Of a stretch of 64,000 bases of DNA, positions 1-9,600 are shown piece by piece. Position 1 is the stretch's first letter. Each line of letters opens with the position of its first letter. Where the stretch lies: NCBI GenBank assembly GCA_024743115.1, contig JANSXC010000002.1, positions 164,207 through 228,206 on the forward strand, written 5' to 3'. The notes beneath the pieces were generated by a model. It searched no databases. It was not told where the DNA came from and worked only from the letters and a program-made list of their open reading frames with translations. The position numbers and the translations under genes are program-made. Origin of the DNA: a bacterium. GTDB lineage: Bacteria > Planctomycetota > UBA1135 > UBA2386.

Positions 1-1
1 G

Positions 2-169
2 TTCTCTGCCGATCTGTGTGGCGACGGTCGCAGGCCGACGGTGCGGCGGTTCGACGTCCCCGCGGGTGAGCCGTTGCGCCACGAGTTTCCGCGCGCGTGG
101 TCGGCGTACTGGCTACGCTTCGCGGTGGACACGGGCTGTTGCGCGACGGCCCAGCTGGAGTACCGCTGA
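2..169 (+). CDS. C-terminal end of an unidentified, probably secreted protein (5' truncated by window edge)
   Basis: The frame beginning at base 2 is open to the TGA at 167-169 and encodes about 55 residues ending in AYWLRFAVDTGCCATAQLEYR. This ending resembles the last beta strands of exported glycosidases and BNR-type enzymes of Planctomycetota, which often finish with a 'YWVR..D..C.ATA.F.Y' pattern; that comparison is from memory. The next gene starts 7 bases downstream on the same strand, so the two may be co-transcribed. No domain can be assigned from so short a piece. Confidence 0.55.
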   Translation, partial: FSADLCGDGRRPTVRRFDVPAGEPLRHEFPRAWSAYWLRFAVDTGCCATAQLEYR

Positions 170-176
170 AGCCGCC

Positions 177-1193
177 ATGGACTCGGTCACGCAGTTCGCA
201 CTCGGCGCCGCTGTCGGCCACGCGGTCCTCGGTCGGAAGGTCGGTCGGATCGCACTGGCGTGGGGCGCTGCACTCGGCACGCTGCCCGATCTCGATATCC
301 TGATTCCACTGTCCGATCCGGTTGCGAGCTTCACCTGGCATCGTTCGTGGAGTCATTCGCTCTTCGTGCTCGCGGTCGCCGCGCCCCTCTTTGCCTGGCT
401 CGCGGGCCGGCTGCACCCGCGCACTCGGGAGCATCGCCGCGGCTGGCTCGCGCTGGTGCTCGCGGTGCTCTGGACGCATGTCGTGCTCGACTGCTTCACG
501 GTCTACGGGACGCAGATCTTCTGGCCACTACCGTTCTCGCCCGAGAGCTGGTCGACGGTGTTCGTCATCGATCCGCTCTACACCTTGCCGCTCCTGATCG
601 GCGGCATGGCAGCGTTCTTCGGTCGGCCGCGGTGGAACGTTGCCGGGCTCGTCGTGAGTTCGCTCTATCTGGGATGGTCCGTCGTCGCGAAGGTTCAGGT
701 CGAACGACTCGCGGCCGCGGCGATCGCTCGCGACGGGATCCCTGCGACGGCTGTCCTGACGACGCCGGCGCCGCTCCAGACCCTGCTCTGGCGCGTGGTC
801 GTGATGACCGACGCGGCCTACTACGAGGGTTACTACTCGTTTGCGGCCGCCGGGGATCGGCTCGAGTTCGAGCGGCACCCCATCGCAGCACCTCCCGCGG
901 CCGCGATCGCGAGCTATCCGGCCGTTGCCAGGTTGCGGTGGTTCGCCGCCGGCGTCGGAGTTTTGGCGCGGGATCCGGCAAACCCGTCGTCGGCCACGTT
1001 CACCGATCTGCGAATGGGGAGCGAGCCGAACTACATGTTCCGCTTCGTCGTCGCTGAGCACAGTTCCGGCGTGTGGCGTGAAGTGACGCCGCGGCGGGCC
1101 CCGTCGTCGCCGTCGTCGCGCGACTGGTTGAACTTCGCGGCGCGCCTTTGGGCACGCATCTGGGACCGCGAGATCGACCTGAGCAAGTCGTAG
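177..1193 (+). CDS. Membrane-bound metal-dependent hydrolase (YbcI/DUF457 family)
   Basis: The 338-residue product starts MDSVTQFALGAAVGHAVLG and carries the family's hallmark pieces: a TLPDLDILIPL segment, then HRSWSHSLF (residues about 57-65), then a hydrophobic stretch with THVVLDCFTVYGTQ. These His and Asp residues are the presumed metal ligands of the DUF457/YdjM group, which are polytopic inner-membrane proteins of unknown substrate. Several hydrophobic helices fill the N-terminal 180 residues; the remaining 150 residues look soluble and probably face one side of the membrane. The ATG at 177 is chosen because the reading frame upstream of it is arginine-rich and duplicates the end of the preceding gene in another frame. 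Confidence 0.8.
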   Translation: MDSVTQFALGAAVGHAVLGRKVGRIALAWGAALGTLPDLDILIPLSDPVASFTWHRSWSHSLFVLAVAAPLFAWLAGRLHPRTREHRRGWLALVLAVLWTHVVLDCFTVYGTQIFWPLPFSPESWSTVFVIDPLYTLPLLIGGMAAFFGRPRWNVAGLVVSSLYLGWSVVAKVQVERLAAAAIARDGIPATAVLTTPAPLQTLLWRVVVMTDAAYYEGYYSFAAAGDRLEFERHPIAAPPAAAIASYPAVARLRWFAAGVGVLARDPANPSSATFTDLRMGSEPNYMFRFVVAEHSSGVWREVTPRRAPSSPSSRDWLNFAARLWARIWDREIDLSKS

Positions 1194-1211
1194 ATCTGCT
1201 CCCGCGGCCGC

Positions 1212-3008
1212 TCAGGACCGCGTCGCCATGGCAGTGGCGGGCGGCGAGTCGAACGCTTCTCGGAGCACGTTCGCGAGCGACTGGAGTGCGAACGGCTTGG
1301 CCAGGAAGTGGACGGTGTCCTGCTGGATACCGTGGCGCAGGATCTCGTCGGTGGTGTAGCCGCTCATGAACACCACGCGCAGGTCCGGTCGTTCGTTGGT
1401 CAGGCGTTCGGCGAGCCGGCGACCGCCCATGCCGGGCATCACGACATCGGTCAGCAGAAGTTCGAAATCGGGGTGCTCGCTGGCGATCTCGAGCGCGAGT
1501 TCGCCGCTCGTCGCCGTCGTGACGGCGTAGCCGAGTTGCTCGAGCGCGCCCGTGACCATGCGTAGGTTCGCCGGGTCGTCTTCGACGAGGAGCACGCGTT
1601 CGCCGCGCGATCTACCGAACGGAGTCGCCACGGCCTGCGCTCGCACCGAGTTGTACGTCGTCGGCCAAAGGATCTCGAAACACGCGCCTTCTCCGGGGGC
1701 GCTCTCGACCCGAACCTCGCCGCCGGCCTTCGTCACGATGCCGTAGACCGTCGAGAGTCCGAGTCCAGTGCCCTTGCCGATCTCCTTGGTGGTGAAGAAC
1801 GGGTCGAACACCTTGGGCAGCTCTTCGGGGGCGATGCCGCAGCCGTTGTCACGAACGCTGATCGTCGCGCAGGGGCCGAGCGTGCCGTGATCGCACGTCG
1901 CGACTCGGATGCCGATGATGCCGCCATCGGGCAGCGCGTCGCGAGAGTTCATGACGAGGCCGAGCAGCATCTCCTGGAGTTGCGCCGGGTCGGCTTCGAT
2001 CACGACTTCGTCGTCGGCTTCGAGTTCGAGTGTGATGCTGCGATCCGTCAGCCGGTCGAGCATCGGCAGCAGATCCGCGAGGGTGGCGCCGAGTTCGAGG
2101 GTCTCCACCCGGTCGACCTGGCGGCGAGCGAACTTCAGCAGCTGTCGAGTCAGGTCCTGGCCGCGCCCGCTCGCGCGTCGGATCTCCTCGACCATGTCAC
2201 GTTGTAAGGCTCCCTCACACTGCATGCCGATCATGTCGGCGAAGCCGCGGATCGCGGTCAGGATGTTGTTGAAGTCGTGTGCGACACCGCCGGCGAGCTG
2301 ACCGACGGCCTCGAGTCGCTGCGCATGGCGCAGTTGGTTCGCGAGTCGGTCGACGTGTTCGGTTGGTTTCTGGGGTCGCCGATGTGCCGCCGCCAGTGCC
2401 GGCGTGATGGTCGCTGCGAGTTCCTGCAGGACGGCCAGTTCTTCGACCTGCCAGTCCCGATCGGAGTCCGTGGTCGCGAGCCGTACGCTGCCGAGCAGTT
2501 CGCCGCCCACGGCGATCGGGATTTCGAGGACGGCGCCGTCGCCGAGGAGCCAGGGATCCGATGCCGTGCCTGGGTCGGCTGCGTCGGTCGAGCGCGCCGA
2601 GACCTGCGCCTCGGCAATGGCCATTGCTCGAGCCTGCTGCGAAAGCCGCCGGACGGCCGGCTGCGCTGCTGGTGACCCCGAGAACGTCGGTGATTCGGTC
2701 ACTGCTGCAACCCGGATCAGCGAGTCGCCGTCGCGGTCGTAGGACCAGGCGCTCGCCGCGGTGCTGAACCAGACCCGGCACTGTCGCATCGCCTCTTCCA
2801 GCAGGCCGATCGCCCCCGCGCGATCGAGCGGCTGCAGGCGGATCCGGGTACGGAGCTCCGCGAGCCAGGCGATCGGGTCGACCGCGCCGGCGGCAGGGGG
2901 CGAGATTGGCAACGAGGTCGCGGGTTCGCCCGCGCGTTTTCCAACGACGGGTCGGCTCACCCGAGTCCCATCGGCCGCGGTTGGCTCGTGCCTTGAGCCG
3001 GGTGCCAT
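1212..3008 (-). CDS. Hybrid sensor histidine kinase with C-terminal receiver domain
   Basis: The 598-residue protein has no membrane segment, so it is a cytoplasmic sensor. Residues about 75-205 look like a GAF-type sensory domain. The HisKA helix contains GGVAHDFNNIL with the phosphorylatable His at about 244. The HATPase domain shows the N box (LVMNSRDALPDGG), G1 (DNGCGI), F box (FDPFFTTK) and G2 (GKGTGLGLSTVYGIV). A receiver domain follows, with VEDDP and LLTDVVMPGMGG; the phosphoacceptor Asp is about residue 521 and the conserved Lys lies in FLAKPF. The ATG at 3008 is chosen over upstream starts because a strong GGAGGTGG Shine-Dalgarno sequence sits 8 bases before it and because longer versions run into the neighbouring gene. 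No HTH output domain is present, so signalling must go through its own receiver or an unlinked regulator. Confidence 0.9.
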   Translation of the reverse strand: MAPGSRHEPTAADGTRVSRPVVGKRAGEPATSLPISPPAAGAVDPIAWLAELRTRIRLQPLDRAGAIGLLEEAMRQCRVWFSTAASAWSYDRDGDSLIRVAAVTESPTFSGSPAAQPAVRRLSQQARAMAIAEAQVSARSTDAADPGTASDPWLLGDGAVLEIPIAVGGELLGSVRLATTDSDRDWQVEELAVLQELAATITPALAAAHRRPQKPTEHVDRLANQLRHAQRLEAVGQLAGGVAHDFNNILTAIRGFADMIGMQCEGALQRDMVEEIRRASGRGQDLTRQLLKFARRQVDRVETLELGATLADLLPMLDRLTDRSITLELEADDEVVIEADPAQLQEMLLGLVMNSRDALPDGGIIGIRVATCDHGTLGPCATISVRDNGCGIAPEELPKVFDPFFTTKEIGKGTGLGLSTVYGIVTKAGGEVRVESAPGEGACFEILWPTTYNSVRAQAVATPFGRSRGERVLLVEDDPANLRMVTGALEQLGYAVTTATSGELALEIASEHPDFELLLTDVVMPGMGGRRLAERLTNERPDLRVVFMSGYTTDEILRHGIQQDTVHFLAKPFALQSLANVLREAFDSPPATAMATRS

Positions 3009-3070
3009 GGCAGGTTCCACCTCCTGGTTGGGGGGCGGACTCGTCCGGCGAGCGGCAAGTACTCCGCCGT

Positions 3071-4285
3071 CTATCGTTGCTTCGGGCAGGCGGCGTCGAT
3101 CAGCCGTCGAATCGTGCGTCGGACTTCGCTCGCGTTGTCCTGGGTCTGGGTGAATACCATCCCGACGAGATCGCGTTCCGCGTCGCACCACGCGAAGGTG
3201 CCGTCCGAGCCGCCGTGCGAGAACACCCCCGGGCGTTCGATGCGCCACCCGAAGCCGTAGCTTGCGCCCTCGATGTGCTCGGTTTGCGATTGGGTGGCGG
3301 CGCGCACGAGTTCCGGCGGCAGGATCCGAACGTCCGCGCTGCGGCCGTCGTCGAGGAAGACGCGGCAGAATCGCAGGAAGTCGGTCGTCGTCGAGATCAT
3401 GCCGCCCGACCCGCGTACGAACGGCACGGTCGGTGGATCACCGGGTCGCCAGCGCACGTTCCAATCGTCGTCGGCACGCGACCGCACGACGGTGGCCATC
3501 CGCGACTGGTCGGCCGTGCTTTCATGATGGTTGCTGTCCCGCATCCGGAGCGGTTCGTAGAAGCGCTGGTGGCAGAACGCTTCGAACGATTCTCCCGCGG
3601 CGACCTCCACGATCGCGGCGAGCGTGTTGTATCCGGGATTGCTGTAGCGATAGCTCGTGCCGGGTGTGACCTCGGGCCCGACCGCGCCGAAGCGACTGGC
3701 CTCGAGGACCAGGTTGGGGGCGTTCGGATGGCGTTCCGATGGTTGCATCAACGGTGACAGGAACAGCGTCGGAATCCGCAGGCCACTCGTGTGGGTGAGT
3801 AGCTGGGCGACGGTGATCTTCGCTGCGTCGCCGTTCTGGAAGTCCGGCAGCCACTTCGCGGCCGGGTCCTCGAGCGCGACCTTGCCGTCGGCGACGAGAG
3901 TCAGGATCGCCGCGGCGGTCACGGCTTTGGTGTTCGATGCCATGCGAAACAGTGTGTTCTGCTGCATCGGCAGCTGTCGGCCCGGGTCGCGAAAGCCGCT
4001 GGCCTCGTGAAGAACGATCGTTCGCCCGCGCGCGGCGAGTACGACGCCGCCGAGGATCCGCCCTGATTCGACGGCGTCGTGGAGCGCCGAACTGGCGGCT
4101 GCGAGTCGTTCCGAGTCACAGCCGACGGTGGCCGGATCACCGGTTTCGAACGCCGTGGGTTTGCCGGATACCGTCTCCGTTGGGGGCGGAGCCTCTGCCT
4201 GAGGGCGTGGCGCGCTGCGAAGCGGTGGGCAGGCGAGGCCCAGGGCGAGCAAGCCGGGCACGAGCAGAGAGAGTCGATCGGTCAT
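3071..4285 (-). CDS. Serine hydrolase of the beta-lactamase class C / esterase family, lipoprotein
   Basis: The 404-residue product has the three serine-hydrolase motifs of the class C beta-lactamase superfamily: SNTK (nucleophile Ser117, Lys120), YSN in [11 protein letters not shown], and HGG in [10 protein letters not shown]. Its hydrophobic start ends in GLAC, a plausible lipobox with Cys19, so it is probably a membrane-anchored periplasmic protein. Members of this family hydrolyse esters, D-amino-acid peptides or beta-lactams, and the substrate cannot be told from sequence. The ATG at 4285 has a GGAG five bases upstream and gives a clean signal peptide. The histidine kinase gene follows on the same strand after about 60 bases but has its own strong ribosome site. 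The gene faces away from the DUF885 gene. Confidence 0.85.
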   Translation of the reverse strand: MTDRLSLLVPGLLALGLACPPLRSAPRPQAEAPPPTETVSGKPTAFETGDPATVGCDSERLAAASSALHDAVESGRILGGVVLAARGRTIVLHEASGFRDPGRQLPMQQNTLFRMASNTKAVTAAAILTLVADGKVALEDPAAKWLPDFQNGDAAKITVAQLLTHTSGLRIPTLFLSPLMQPSERHPNAPNLVLEASRFGAVGPEVTPGTSYRYSNPGYNTLAAIVEVAAGESFEAFCHQRFYEPLRMRDSNHHESTADQSRMATVVRSRADDDWNVRWRPGDPPTVPFVRGSGGMISTTTDFLRFCRVFLDDGRSADVRILPPELVRAATQSQTEHIEGASYGFGWRIERPGVFSHGGSDGTFAWCDAERDLVGMVFTQTQDNASEVRRTIRRLIDAACPKQR

Positions 4286-4403
4286 GGAACTCCGCCGTTG
4301 GTGGATCGTGGCGCCGGCCACGTTAGCTCATCAGGTGCATGGAACCTCTTTGGATCGGTTTCGTGCGGGCTAGGCTGTTCCCAGGCCGTTGGTGACGCTG
4401 CGC

Positions 4404-4436
4404 ATGCATTGGTTGCTCTCAGGCCATTCCTCGTGA
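4404..4436 (+). other. Possible 10-codon leader ORF overlapping the start of the DUF885 gene
   Basis: ATG at 4404 opens an 11-codon frame ([10 protein letters not shown] stop) whose TGA overlaps the GTG start at 4433 as GTGA. A TTGGAT / TAGGCT promoter-like pair with a 15-bp spacer lies at 4350-4376. The downstream gene has no visible Shine-Dalgarno sequence, so coupling to a short upstream ORF would explain how it is translated. A short ORF of this size could also be chance. Confidence 0.25.
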
Positions 4437-6205
4437 ACAACTCTCGAACACAAGCAGCGCGACGTGCCTCAGAACGTTCGCTGGTCTCCCATGCCTCGTT
4501 CTTCGGAGTCGCCGGGATCACGGCGCTGCTCGTCGGCTGCGCTGGGCTGAGTTCAGCCGGCCGGGATTCAGTCGGTCGGGATTCAGCCGCGTTGGCTGCT
4601 GTCGACGCCCAGCCTGGTGCGGCAGCGGTCGCGAGTACGAGCTACGCGGACTTGCTCCAGCTCTTCGCCGACTGGCGCGCGTTCGAACGGCCGCCACTCC
4701 GCGGCGGCGCGCCAGATTACACGCGCGCCCGCATGGTATCTGCGCACCGTGAGTGGCGTGACTACCGCGATCGCTTGCACGCAATCGATCCGAGCGGCTG
4801 GCCGGTTGCGCAGCAGGTCGACTGGCACATCGTGCGGGCGGAGCTCAACGGGTTCGACTTCAACTGTCGCGTGCTGCGCCCGTGGGAGCGCGATCCGGCG
4901 TTCTACAAGTCGGTGTGGGACTACCAGAGCGACACCCCGGCGCACGAGGGGCCGAGTCACCACGCGCTCGTCGAGCTCTGGACCTACGACTTTCCGCTCT
5001 CGGACGAATCTGCGCAGCGACTTGCCCGAGAGCTCGCGACGATTCCGCCGTTGCTTGCGCAGGCAAAGGAGAACCTGACCGGTAACGCCCGGGATCTCTG
5101 GATCGCGGGTACACGCACGCTGCGGCAGCAGAGCACGGCGCTCCGCGTGCTCGGTGGGCGGGTCGGATCGGGTGCGTTGCCCGAGCTTCGTGCGGCGATT
5201 CGGAACGCGCAGAGGGCAACGAACTCGCTGGTCGTCTGGCTCAACGAACGGGCGCCGAGCAAGACCGGGCCGTCCGGGGTCGGCAAGGACAACTACACCT
5301 GGTATCTGCAGAACGTGCACCTCGTGCCGCTGACGTGGGAAGACGAGGTGCGGTTGCTCGAACGGGAACTCGCGCGTGCGTGGTCGTCGCTGCGGCTCGA
5401 AGAACACCGAAACCGTGAGCTGCCGCAACTCGAGCCCGCCGCCACGCCGGCCGAGTATGCCCGGCGCGCGGACGAAGGCGCGACCCGCCTGATGACGTTC
5501 CTTGCGCAGAACGACGTCATGCCCGTGCTCGAGAACATGGCGCCGGCACTCCGCGAACATCTCGGTACGTTCGTTCCCGAGCGCGAGCGCAACTTCTTCT
5601 GGATCGCGGCGCATCACGATCCGGTGCCGCTCTACACGCACTTCTATCACTGGTGGGATCTGGCGCAGATCCGCGACGAACCGCATGGCAGTCCTGTGCG
5701 GCGGGGCGCGCTGCTCTACAACATCTTCGACAGTCGAGCCGAAGGGCTCGCGACGGGCGTCGAGGAGCTGTTCATGCACGCGGGACTCTACGACGACTCG
5801 CCGCGATCGCGCGAGATCGTCTGGATCATGCTCGCTCAGCGGGCGGCGCGCGGGCTCGGCTCGCTCTACGCGCACGCCAACGACATGACGATGGCGGAGG
5901 CCGGCACCGTGCACGTCGACTGGACCCCACGGGGATGGATGAAAACCGAGCCGGAGTTGCTGCGATTCGAGCAGCATCTCTACCTGCGGCAGCCGGGCTA
6001 CGGCACCAGTTACGTCACGGGGAAGTATCTCGTCGAGCAGCTGCTCGCGGCCTACGCGCAGCAGCGAGAGGAGAGCGGGCAGGGCTTCGCGCTGCGTGAT
6101 TTCTTCGCCGAACTCAATGCCTGCGGCGTGATTCCGGTGTCATTGATCCGGTGGCAGATGACCGGCCTTGCCGACCACGTTCCGGGGGTCGGTACGGCGC
6201 GCTGA
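4433..6205 (+). CDS. DUF885-family lipoprotein, probable peptidase-like protein
   Basis: The 590-residue protein belongs to the DUF885 family, large alpha-helical proteins thought to be related to zinc peptidases. Supporting segments are the C-terminal [19 protein letters not shown], followed by [21 protein letters not shown] and a TPRGWM motif, which match the family's usual EGW...GLY / R..RL / GW order. The first residue of the usual EGW motif is kept but Trp is replaced by Leu. GTG at 4433 is chosen as start because it yields an arginine-containing N-terminus, a hydrophobic segment and an LVGC lipobox near residue 35, indicating a periplasmic lipoprotein. No earlier ATG avoids overlap with the divergent beta-lactamase-like gene. 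Confidence 0.75.
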   Translation: MNNSRTQAARRASERSLVSHASFFGVAGITALLVGCAGLSSAGRDSVGRDSAALAAVDAQPGAAAVASTSYADLLQLFADWRAFERPPLRGGAPDYTRARMVSAHREWRDYRDRLHAIDPSGWPVAQQVDWHIVRAELNGFDFNCRVLRPWERDPAFYKSVWDYQSDTPAHEGPSHHALVELWTYDFPLSDESAQRLARELATIPPLLAQAKENLTGNARDLWIAGTRTLRQQSTALRVLGGRVGSGALPELRAAIRNAQRATNSLVVWLNERAPSKTGPSGVGKDNYTWYLQNVHLVPLTWEDEVRLLERELARAWSSLRLEEHRNRELPQLEPAATPAEYARRADEGATRLMTFLAQNDVMPVLENMAPALREHLGTFVPERERNFFWIAAHHDPVPLYTHFYHWWDLAQIRDEPHGSPVRRGALLYNIFDSRAEGLATGVEELFMHAGLYDDSPRSREIVWIMLAQRAARGLGSLYAHANDMTMAEAGTVHVDWTPRGWMKTEPELLRFEQHLYLRQPGYGTSYVTGKYLVEQLLAAYAQQREESGQGFALRDFFAELNACGVIPVSLIRWQMTGLADHVPGVGTAR

Positions 6206-6252
6206 AGGCTGCGGGCTGGCTTCCGGGACTTCGCATTCGCGGTTCGGCAGGT

Positions 6253-6258
6253 GACAAT
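6253..6258 (+). promoter_or_regulatory. Candidate -10 element of a leaderless promoter
   Basis: GACAAT ends 6 bases before the ATG at 6265 and there is no Shine-Dalgarno sequence. It is the weakest example of the close -10 pattern seen at many genes here because it lacks the initial TA. Confidence 0.3.
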
Positions 6259-6264
6259 GCCGCG

Positions 6265-6798
6265 ATGACGACGCCGCGCATGCGACCGGTGTTCGAACGG
6301 CCGTTCACCGGCACGATCGAGGGGTTCTTCGGTGCGCTCGAGTCGGCGGTGACCGCAGCCGGTTCCGAGTGCCGCGCGACGTGCTTCGGTCACGCGGGTG
6401 ATCGGGCCGCGATCCTGCGACGTCAGGAGGCCGACCTGCACCTCTGGAGCCCCGCGCTCCACGTGTACGTCGAACCGGCGGACGACGGCAGCGCGATACT
6501 GCACGGCCGGTTCTCGCCGAGCTCGCCGGTTTGGACGGCGTTCGTTGCCATCTACCTGACGCTGACCATCGGGTTGATCTCGGCCGCCTGCTACGGCGGG
6601 GCCCAGATCCTGCTCGACGAGACGCCCTGGGCCTTCGTCGGGGTGCCGGTCGCACTGGCGCTCGCAGGCTTCACCTACGGCGCCGCCTTCATCGGGCAGG
6701 GGCTCGGCAGCGCGGACATGTACGAGCTGCGGACGTTCGTCGAGCGCGTCGCGGACGATGCCGGTGGGGCTACGCCGGTTGAGCGCCCGGGCGACTGA
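6265..6798 (+). CDS. Small membrane protein of unknown function
   Basis: The 177-residue product begins MTTPRMRPVF and has an N-terminal soluble part of about 85 residues, rich in charged residues. Two hydrophobic segments follow (about residues 90-115 and 120-145), then a short tail. I recognise no family. The 3' end overlaps the convergent metal-transporter permease gene by 29 bases. ATG at 6265 is preferred because upstream in-frame codons lie in the end of the DUF885 gene. Confidence 0.55.
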   Translation: MTTPRMRPVFERPFTGTIEGFFGALESAVTAAGSECRATCFGHAGDRAAILRRQEADLHLWSPALHVYVEPADDGSAILHGRFSPSSPVWTAFVAIYLTLTIGLISAACYGGAQILLDETPWAFVGVPVALALAGFTYGAAFIGQGLGSADMYELRTFVERVADDAGGATPVERPGD

Positions 6799-7726
6799 CG
6801 GCTCTGCGGCGAAGGCGGCGGCGCAGCAGCGAGTCGCGGCCGAGGGCGAGCGCCGCCGCGGCAAAGACGAGCCCTTGAGTCACCGCGATCATGCCGGCCG
6901 AGGAGGTGTCCGTGACGCGCCCGCCCAGCTCGTCACCGAGCACGGCGATCGCGATCGGTCCGGGCAGCACGACGGCGAAGACGTGGCCGGCGAACGCCGA
7001 GAACACGCCGATCGCGATCGCGAGGACGAGAATCGTCACGAGCCGGTCGGCGAGCAGCAGTGCCGTGGCCGCCGGGATGACGAACAACGCCACGACGAGG
7101 ATGCTGCCCACGGCCTCGAACGCGGCGATCGTCGTGGCGGCTGTCATGACCATGAGCAGCTGGTGCATGCGTTGTGGGTGCAGGCCCTGCAGGCGCGCAT
7201 GATCCGGGTCGAACACGCTTGCGACCATGGGGCGCCAGCACACGGCGAGCACGGTGGCGTTGATCGCGATGACCCCGAGCAGCAGCCACGCAGCGCGCGG
7301 CAGGGTGAGGCCGAGCCACTCGACCCGATCGGTCGCTGCCAGCGTGAGCTGGCCCTCGATGACGCAGTCGGCGTGCAGGTGGACGCCGTCCGCGAACACA
7401 CGTAGCAGCAGGATCCCGAGCGCGAACATCGCGGTGAAGACGACGCCCGTCGCTGCGCCCTGTTCGATGCCGGTCCGGCTGGTGAGCCCCTCGATGAGTG
7501 CCGCGGTGAGCATCGCGACCACGAGTGCGCCGATCATCAGCACGCCGACGTTGACGGTGCCGGCGACGAGGAACGCGAGCACGAGGCCCGGTAGTACGGC
7601 GTGGGCGATTGCATGGGTCAGCATGCTCATGCGTCGCAGCACGAGGAACGTCCCCGGGATCGCGCAGGCCACGGCCGTGAGCGCCGCGATGGTGACGATG
7701 CGCGTGTCGAGATCGGTCCACTGCAT
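6770..7726 (-). CDS. Metal ABC transporter permease (second permease, TroD/MntC type)
   Basis: The 318-residue polytopic protein belongs to the ABC-3 family of Mn/Zn/Fe permeases. It begins MQWTDLDTRIVTIAALTA and has RMSMLTHAIAHAVLPGL, a version of the family's 'S.+.DA+SH+.LPG' loop, and later a DPDHARLQGL segment that contacts the ATPase. The C-terminus is unusually basic (RRRLRRRAV). Its ATG overlaps the TGA of the upstream permease as TGATG, so translation is probably coupled. It is the last gene of the four-gene importer operon. Confidence 0.88.
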   Translation of the reverse strand: MQWTDLDTRIVTIAALTAVACAIPGTFLVLRRMSMLTHAIAHAVLPGLVLAFLVAGTVNVGVLMIGALVVAMLTAALIEGLTSRTGIEQGAATGVVFTAMFALGILLLRVFADGVHLHADCVIEGQLTLAATDRVEWLGLTLPRAAWLLLGVIAINATVLAVCWRPMVASVFDPDHARLQGLHPQRMHQLLMVMTAATTIAAFEAVGSILVVALFVIPAATALLLADRLVTILVLAIAIGVFSAFAGHVFAVVLPGPIAIAVLGDELGGRVTDTSSAGMIAVTQGLVFAAAALALGRDSLLRRRLRRRAVSRPGAQPA

Positions 7727-8670
7727 CAGATCACCTCGAGCGTCGGTGACGATCGCGCGGTGCGGCGCCAAATGCCGCGGGCGGAGCCGAAGCAGAGCGA
7801 CAGGCCGAAGACTGAGCTGGCGACCAGCACGATCAGTGCGCCGGCTGGCAGTCGGCTGGCCTGCGCCGAGATCCACGCCCCGACGATGCCGGACAACGCG
7901 CCGATGCCGGTGGCGAACGCAGCGACACGCGGCAGGTGGTTCGACCAGAATCGCGCCGCCGCGGCGGGAATCACGAGCATCGCGATGATCAGGATGAGGC
8001 CGACCGCGCGCAGGCCGGCGACCGTGACGAGCACCACGAGCACCAGCTGCACGGCCTCGAGTCGGCGCACGGGCAAGCCCTGGAGCCGGGCCTGTTCGGG
8101 GTCGAATGCCATCAGCGTGAACTCCTTGAACAGGGCGATGGTCGCGCTGGCGGCCAGCAGTGCGAGGCCGGCCATCAGCCACGCGTCGTTCACGCGCATC
8201 GTCGCGATGCTGCCGTCGAGGAAGTCGTCGAGTCCGGTCGCGTTCCCGGTGCCGAGCTGCTGAATCACGCCGAGCACGACGAGGCCCAGTCCGAACAGGC
8301 AGCCCAGGGTGATCGCGAGCGCCGCATCTTCGCGCACCCGGCGCAGCCGCTGCATGATGGCGACCAGGCCCGCCGCGAGCATCGCGGCCATCGCGGCCCC
8401 GAGCAGGAGGACGGGTTGCGAGCGTGGAGCCGCGCCGATCGCGGCGAGCAGCACGAACGCGAGCCCGATGCCGGGCAGCGTGCTGTGGCCCAGCGTGTCG
8501 GCCATCAGGGCTCGGCGACGCAGCACGAGGAACGTCCCTACCAAGCCAGTGGCGGCGCCGAGGCAGCCCGCGCCGAGCACCGCGATTTGCGTGTTGTGGT
8601 CACCGAGCGCCAGCCAATCGAGCGCGGTCGTCAGCGGGTGCGGCGCTGGGGGTGTGGCGGTCGCGAACAT
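7726..8670 (-). CDS. Metal ABC transporter permease (first permease, TroC/MntB type)
   Basis: The 314-residue permease of the ABC-3 family has RRRALMADTLGHSTLPGIGLAF, the typical cytoplasmic loop before the third helix, and a DPEQARLQGLP coupling segment. It would pair with the following permease as a heterodimer that carries Mn2+, Zn2+ or Fe2+ across the inner membrane. It starts 21 bases after the ATPase gene. Operons with two different permeases after the ATPase are typical of TroABCD/SitABCD systems. Confidence 0.88.
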   Translation of the reverse strand: MFATATPPAPHPLTTALDWLALGDHNTQIAVLGAGCLGAATGLVGTFLVLRRRALMADTLGHSTLPGIGLAFVLLAAIGAAPRSQPVLLLGAAMAAMLAAGLVAIMQRLRRVREDAALAITLGCLFGLGLVVLGVIQQLGTGNATGLDDFLDGSIATMRVNDAWLMAGLALLAASATIALFKEFTLMAFDPEQARLQGLPVRRLEAVQLVLVVLVTVAGLRAVGLILIIAMLVIPAAAARFWSNHLPRVAAFATGIGALSGIVGAWISAQASRLPAGALIVLVASSVFGLSLCFGSARGIWRRTARSSPTLEVI

Positions 8671-8691
8671 CGGATCGGGCGAACTCGCCGC

Positions 8692-9600
8692 TCAGTCGAT
8701 GGTTTCGGGTCGCGTTGCATCGAGGAGCGCGAGCGGCACGACGCCGTCGTACGCGTCGGCGACGCGCTCGGCCGTGAGGACCTCGGCGACGGGGCCCGCG
8801 GCCAGGACGCGGCGGTTGAGCAGCACGCAGTAGTCGAACGATCGGCGCACGGCGGTCAGGTCGTGATGGACGACGGCGACGGTGCTGCCGGCATCGCGAA
8901 GCGCCTGGAGCTCGCGAGCGATGATCTCTTCGCTTCGGGCGTCGACCCCCGCGAACGGTTCGTCGAGCAGGAAGAGATCGGCGCCCTGCACGAGGGTGCG
9001 CGCGAGAAACACGCGCTTTTGTTGGCCGCCCGACAGTTCACCGATCTGGCGCGTTGCGAGCTCCGCCATGCCGACGCGTTCCAGGGCGGCGAGCGCGGCG
9101 TTGCGGTGGTGGCCACGAATGCGCCGCAGCCAGCCGATCTCGCCGTAGAGCCCCATCGTGACGACGTCGACCACGCGCGTCGGGAAGTTCCAGTCCACAC
9201 GCTCGCGCTGGGGCATGAACGCGATACGCCGCCGCACCTCGGTGAGCCGTTGGCCGAAGAACTCGACCACCGGGTTGCCTTGCGATTGGGCGAGGCCGAG
9301 CACGCTGCGCAGCAACGAACTCTTGCCGGCGCCGTTCGGACCGACGATCGCGATGAGCTGGCTCGTCGGCAGCTCGAGTTGGATGTCGTCGAGGACCCGT
9401 TCGTCGCCGTACGCGAGCGTGAGTCCGGAGACTCGGAGCGGCGGCGGGGTGATCGGGTCGGAGGGCATCGGGTTGGTGATCGCGGCGCCGACTTGGCCAC
9501 CGACGATCGGCTGCACGGACTCCCGATTGCCGCGCGGCGCCGGTCTGGCGGGCTGGACCGGCAGATCGATCGACGGCGCCCGGGAATGCATCGGGCTCAC
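8692..9600 (-). CDS. Metal ABC transporter ATP-binding protein (TroB/MntA type)
   Basis: The 302-residue ABC ATPase shows Walker A (GPNGAGKSS), the signature LSGGQQKR, Walker B (LFLLDEPF) and the switch His in AVVHHDL. The MPQRERVDWNFP segment around the Q loop is typical of Mn/Zn importer ATPases. The start is taken as GTG at 9600 because it overlaps the TGA of the binding-protein gene as GTGA. This leaves an N-terminal tail of about 50 low-complexity residues before the first beta strand. The internal ATG at 9468 would give a normal-length ATPase and is the main alternative. Confidence 0.88.
   Translation of the reverse strand: MSPMHSRAPSIDLPVQPARPAPRGNRESVQPIVGGQVGAAITNPMPSDPITPPPLRVSGLTLAYGDERVLDDIQLELPTSQLIAIVGPNGAGKSSLLRSVLGLAQSQGNPVVEFFGQRLTEVRRRIAFMPQRERVDWNFPTRVVDVVTMGLYGEIGWLRRIRGHHRNAALAALERVGMAELATRQIGELSGGQQKRVFLARTLVQGADLFLLDEPFAGVDARSEEIIARELQALRDAGSTVAVVHHDLTAVRRSFDYCVLLNRRVLAAGPVAEVLTAERVADAYDGVVPLALLDATRPETID

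Noticed and set aside
4583..5977. Long open frame (464 codons) on the minus strand opposite the DUF885 gene
   Set aside because: It is Arg/Val/Glu-rich with no recognisable motif and lies wholly antisense to a protein with clear family blocks. Such frames are expected at this GC content.
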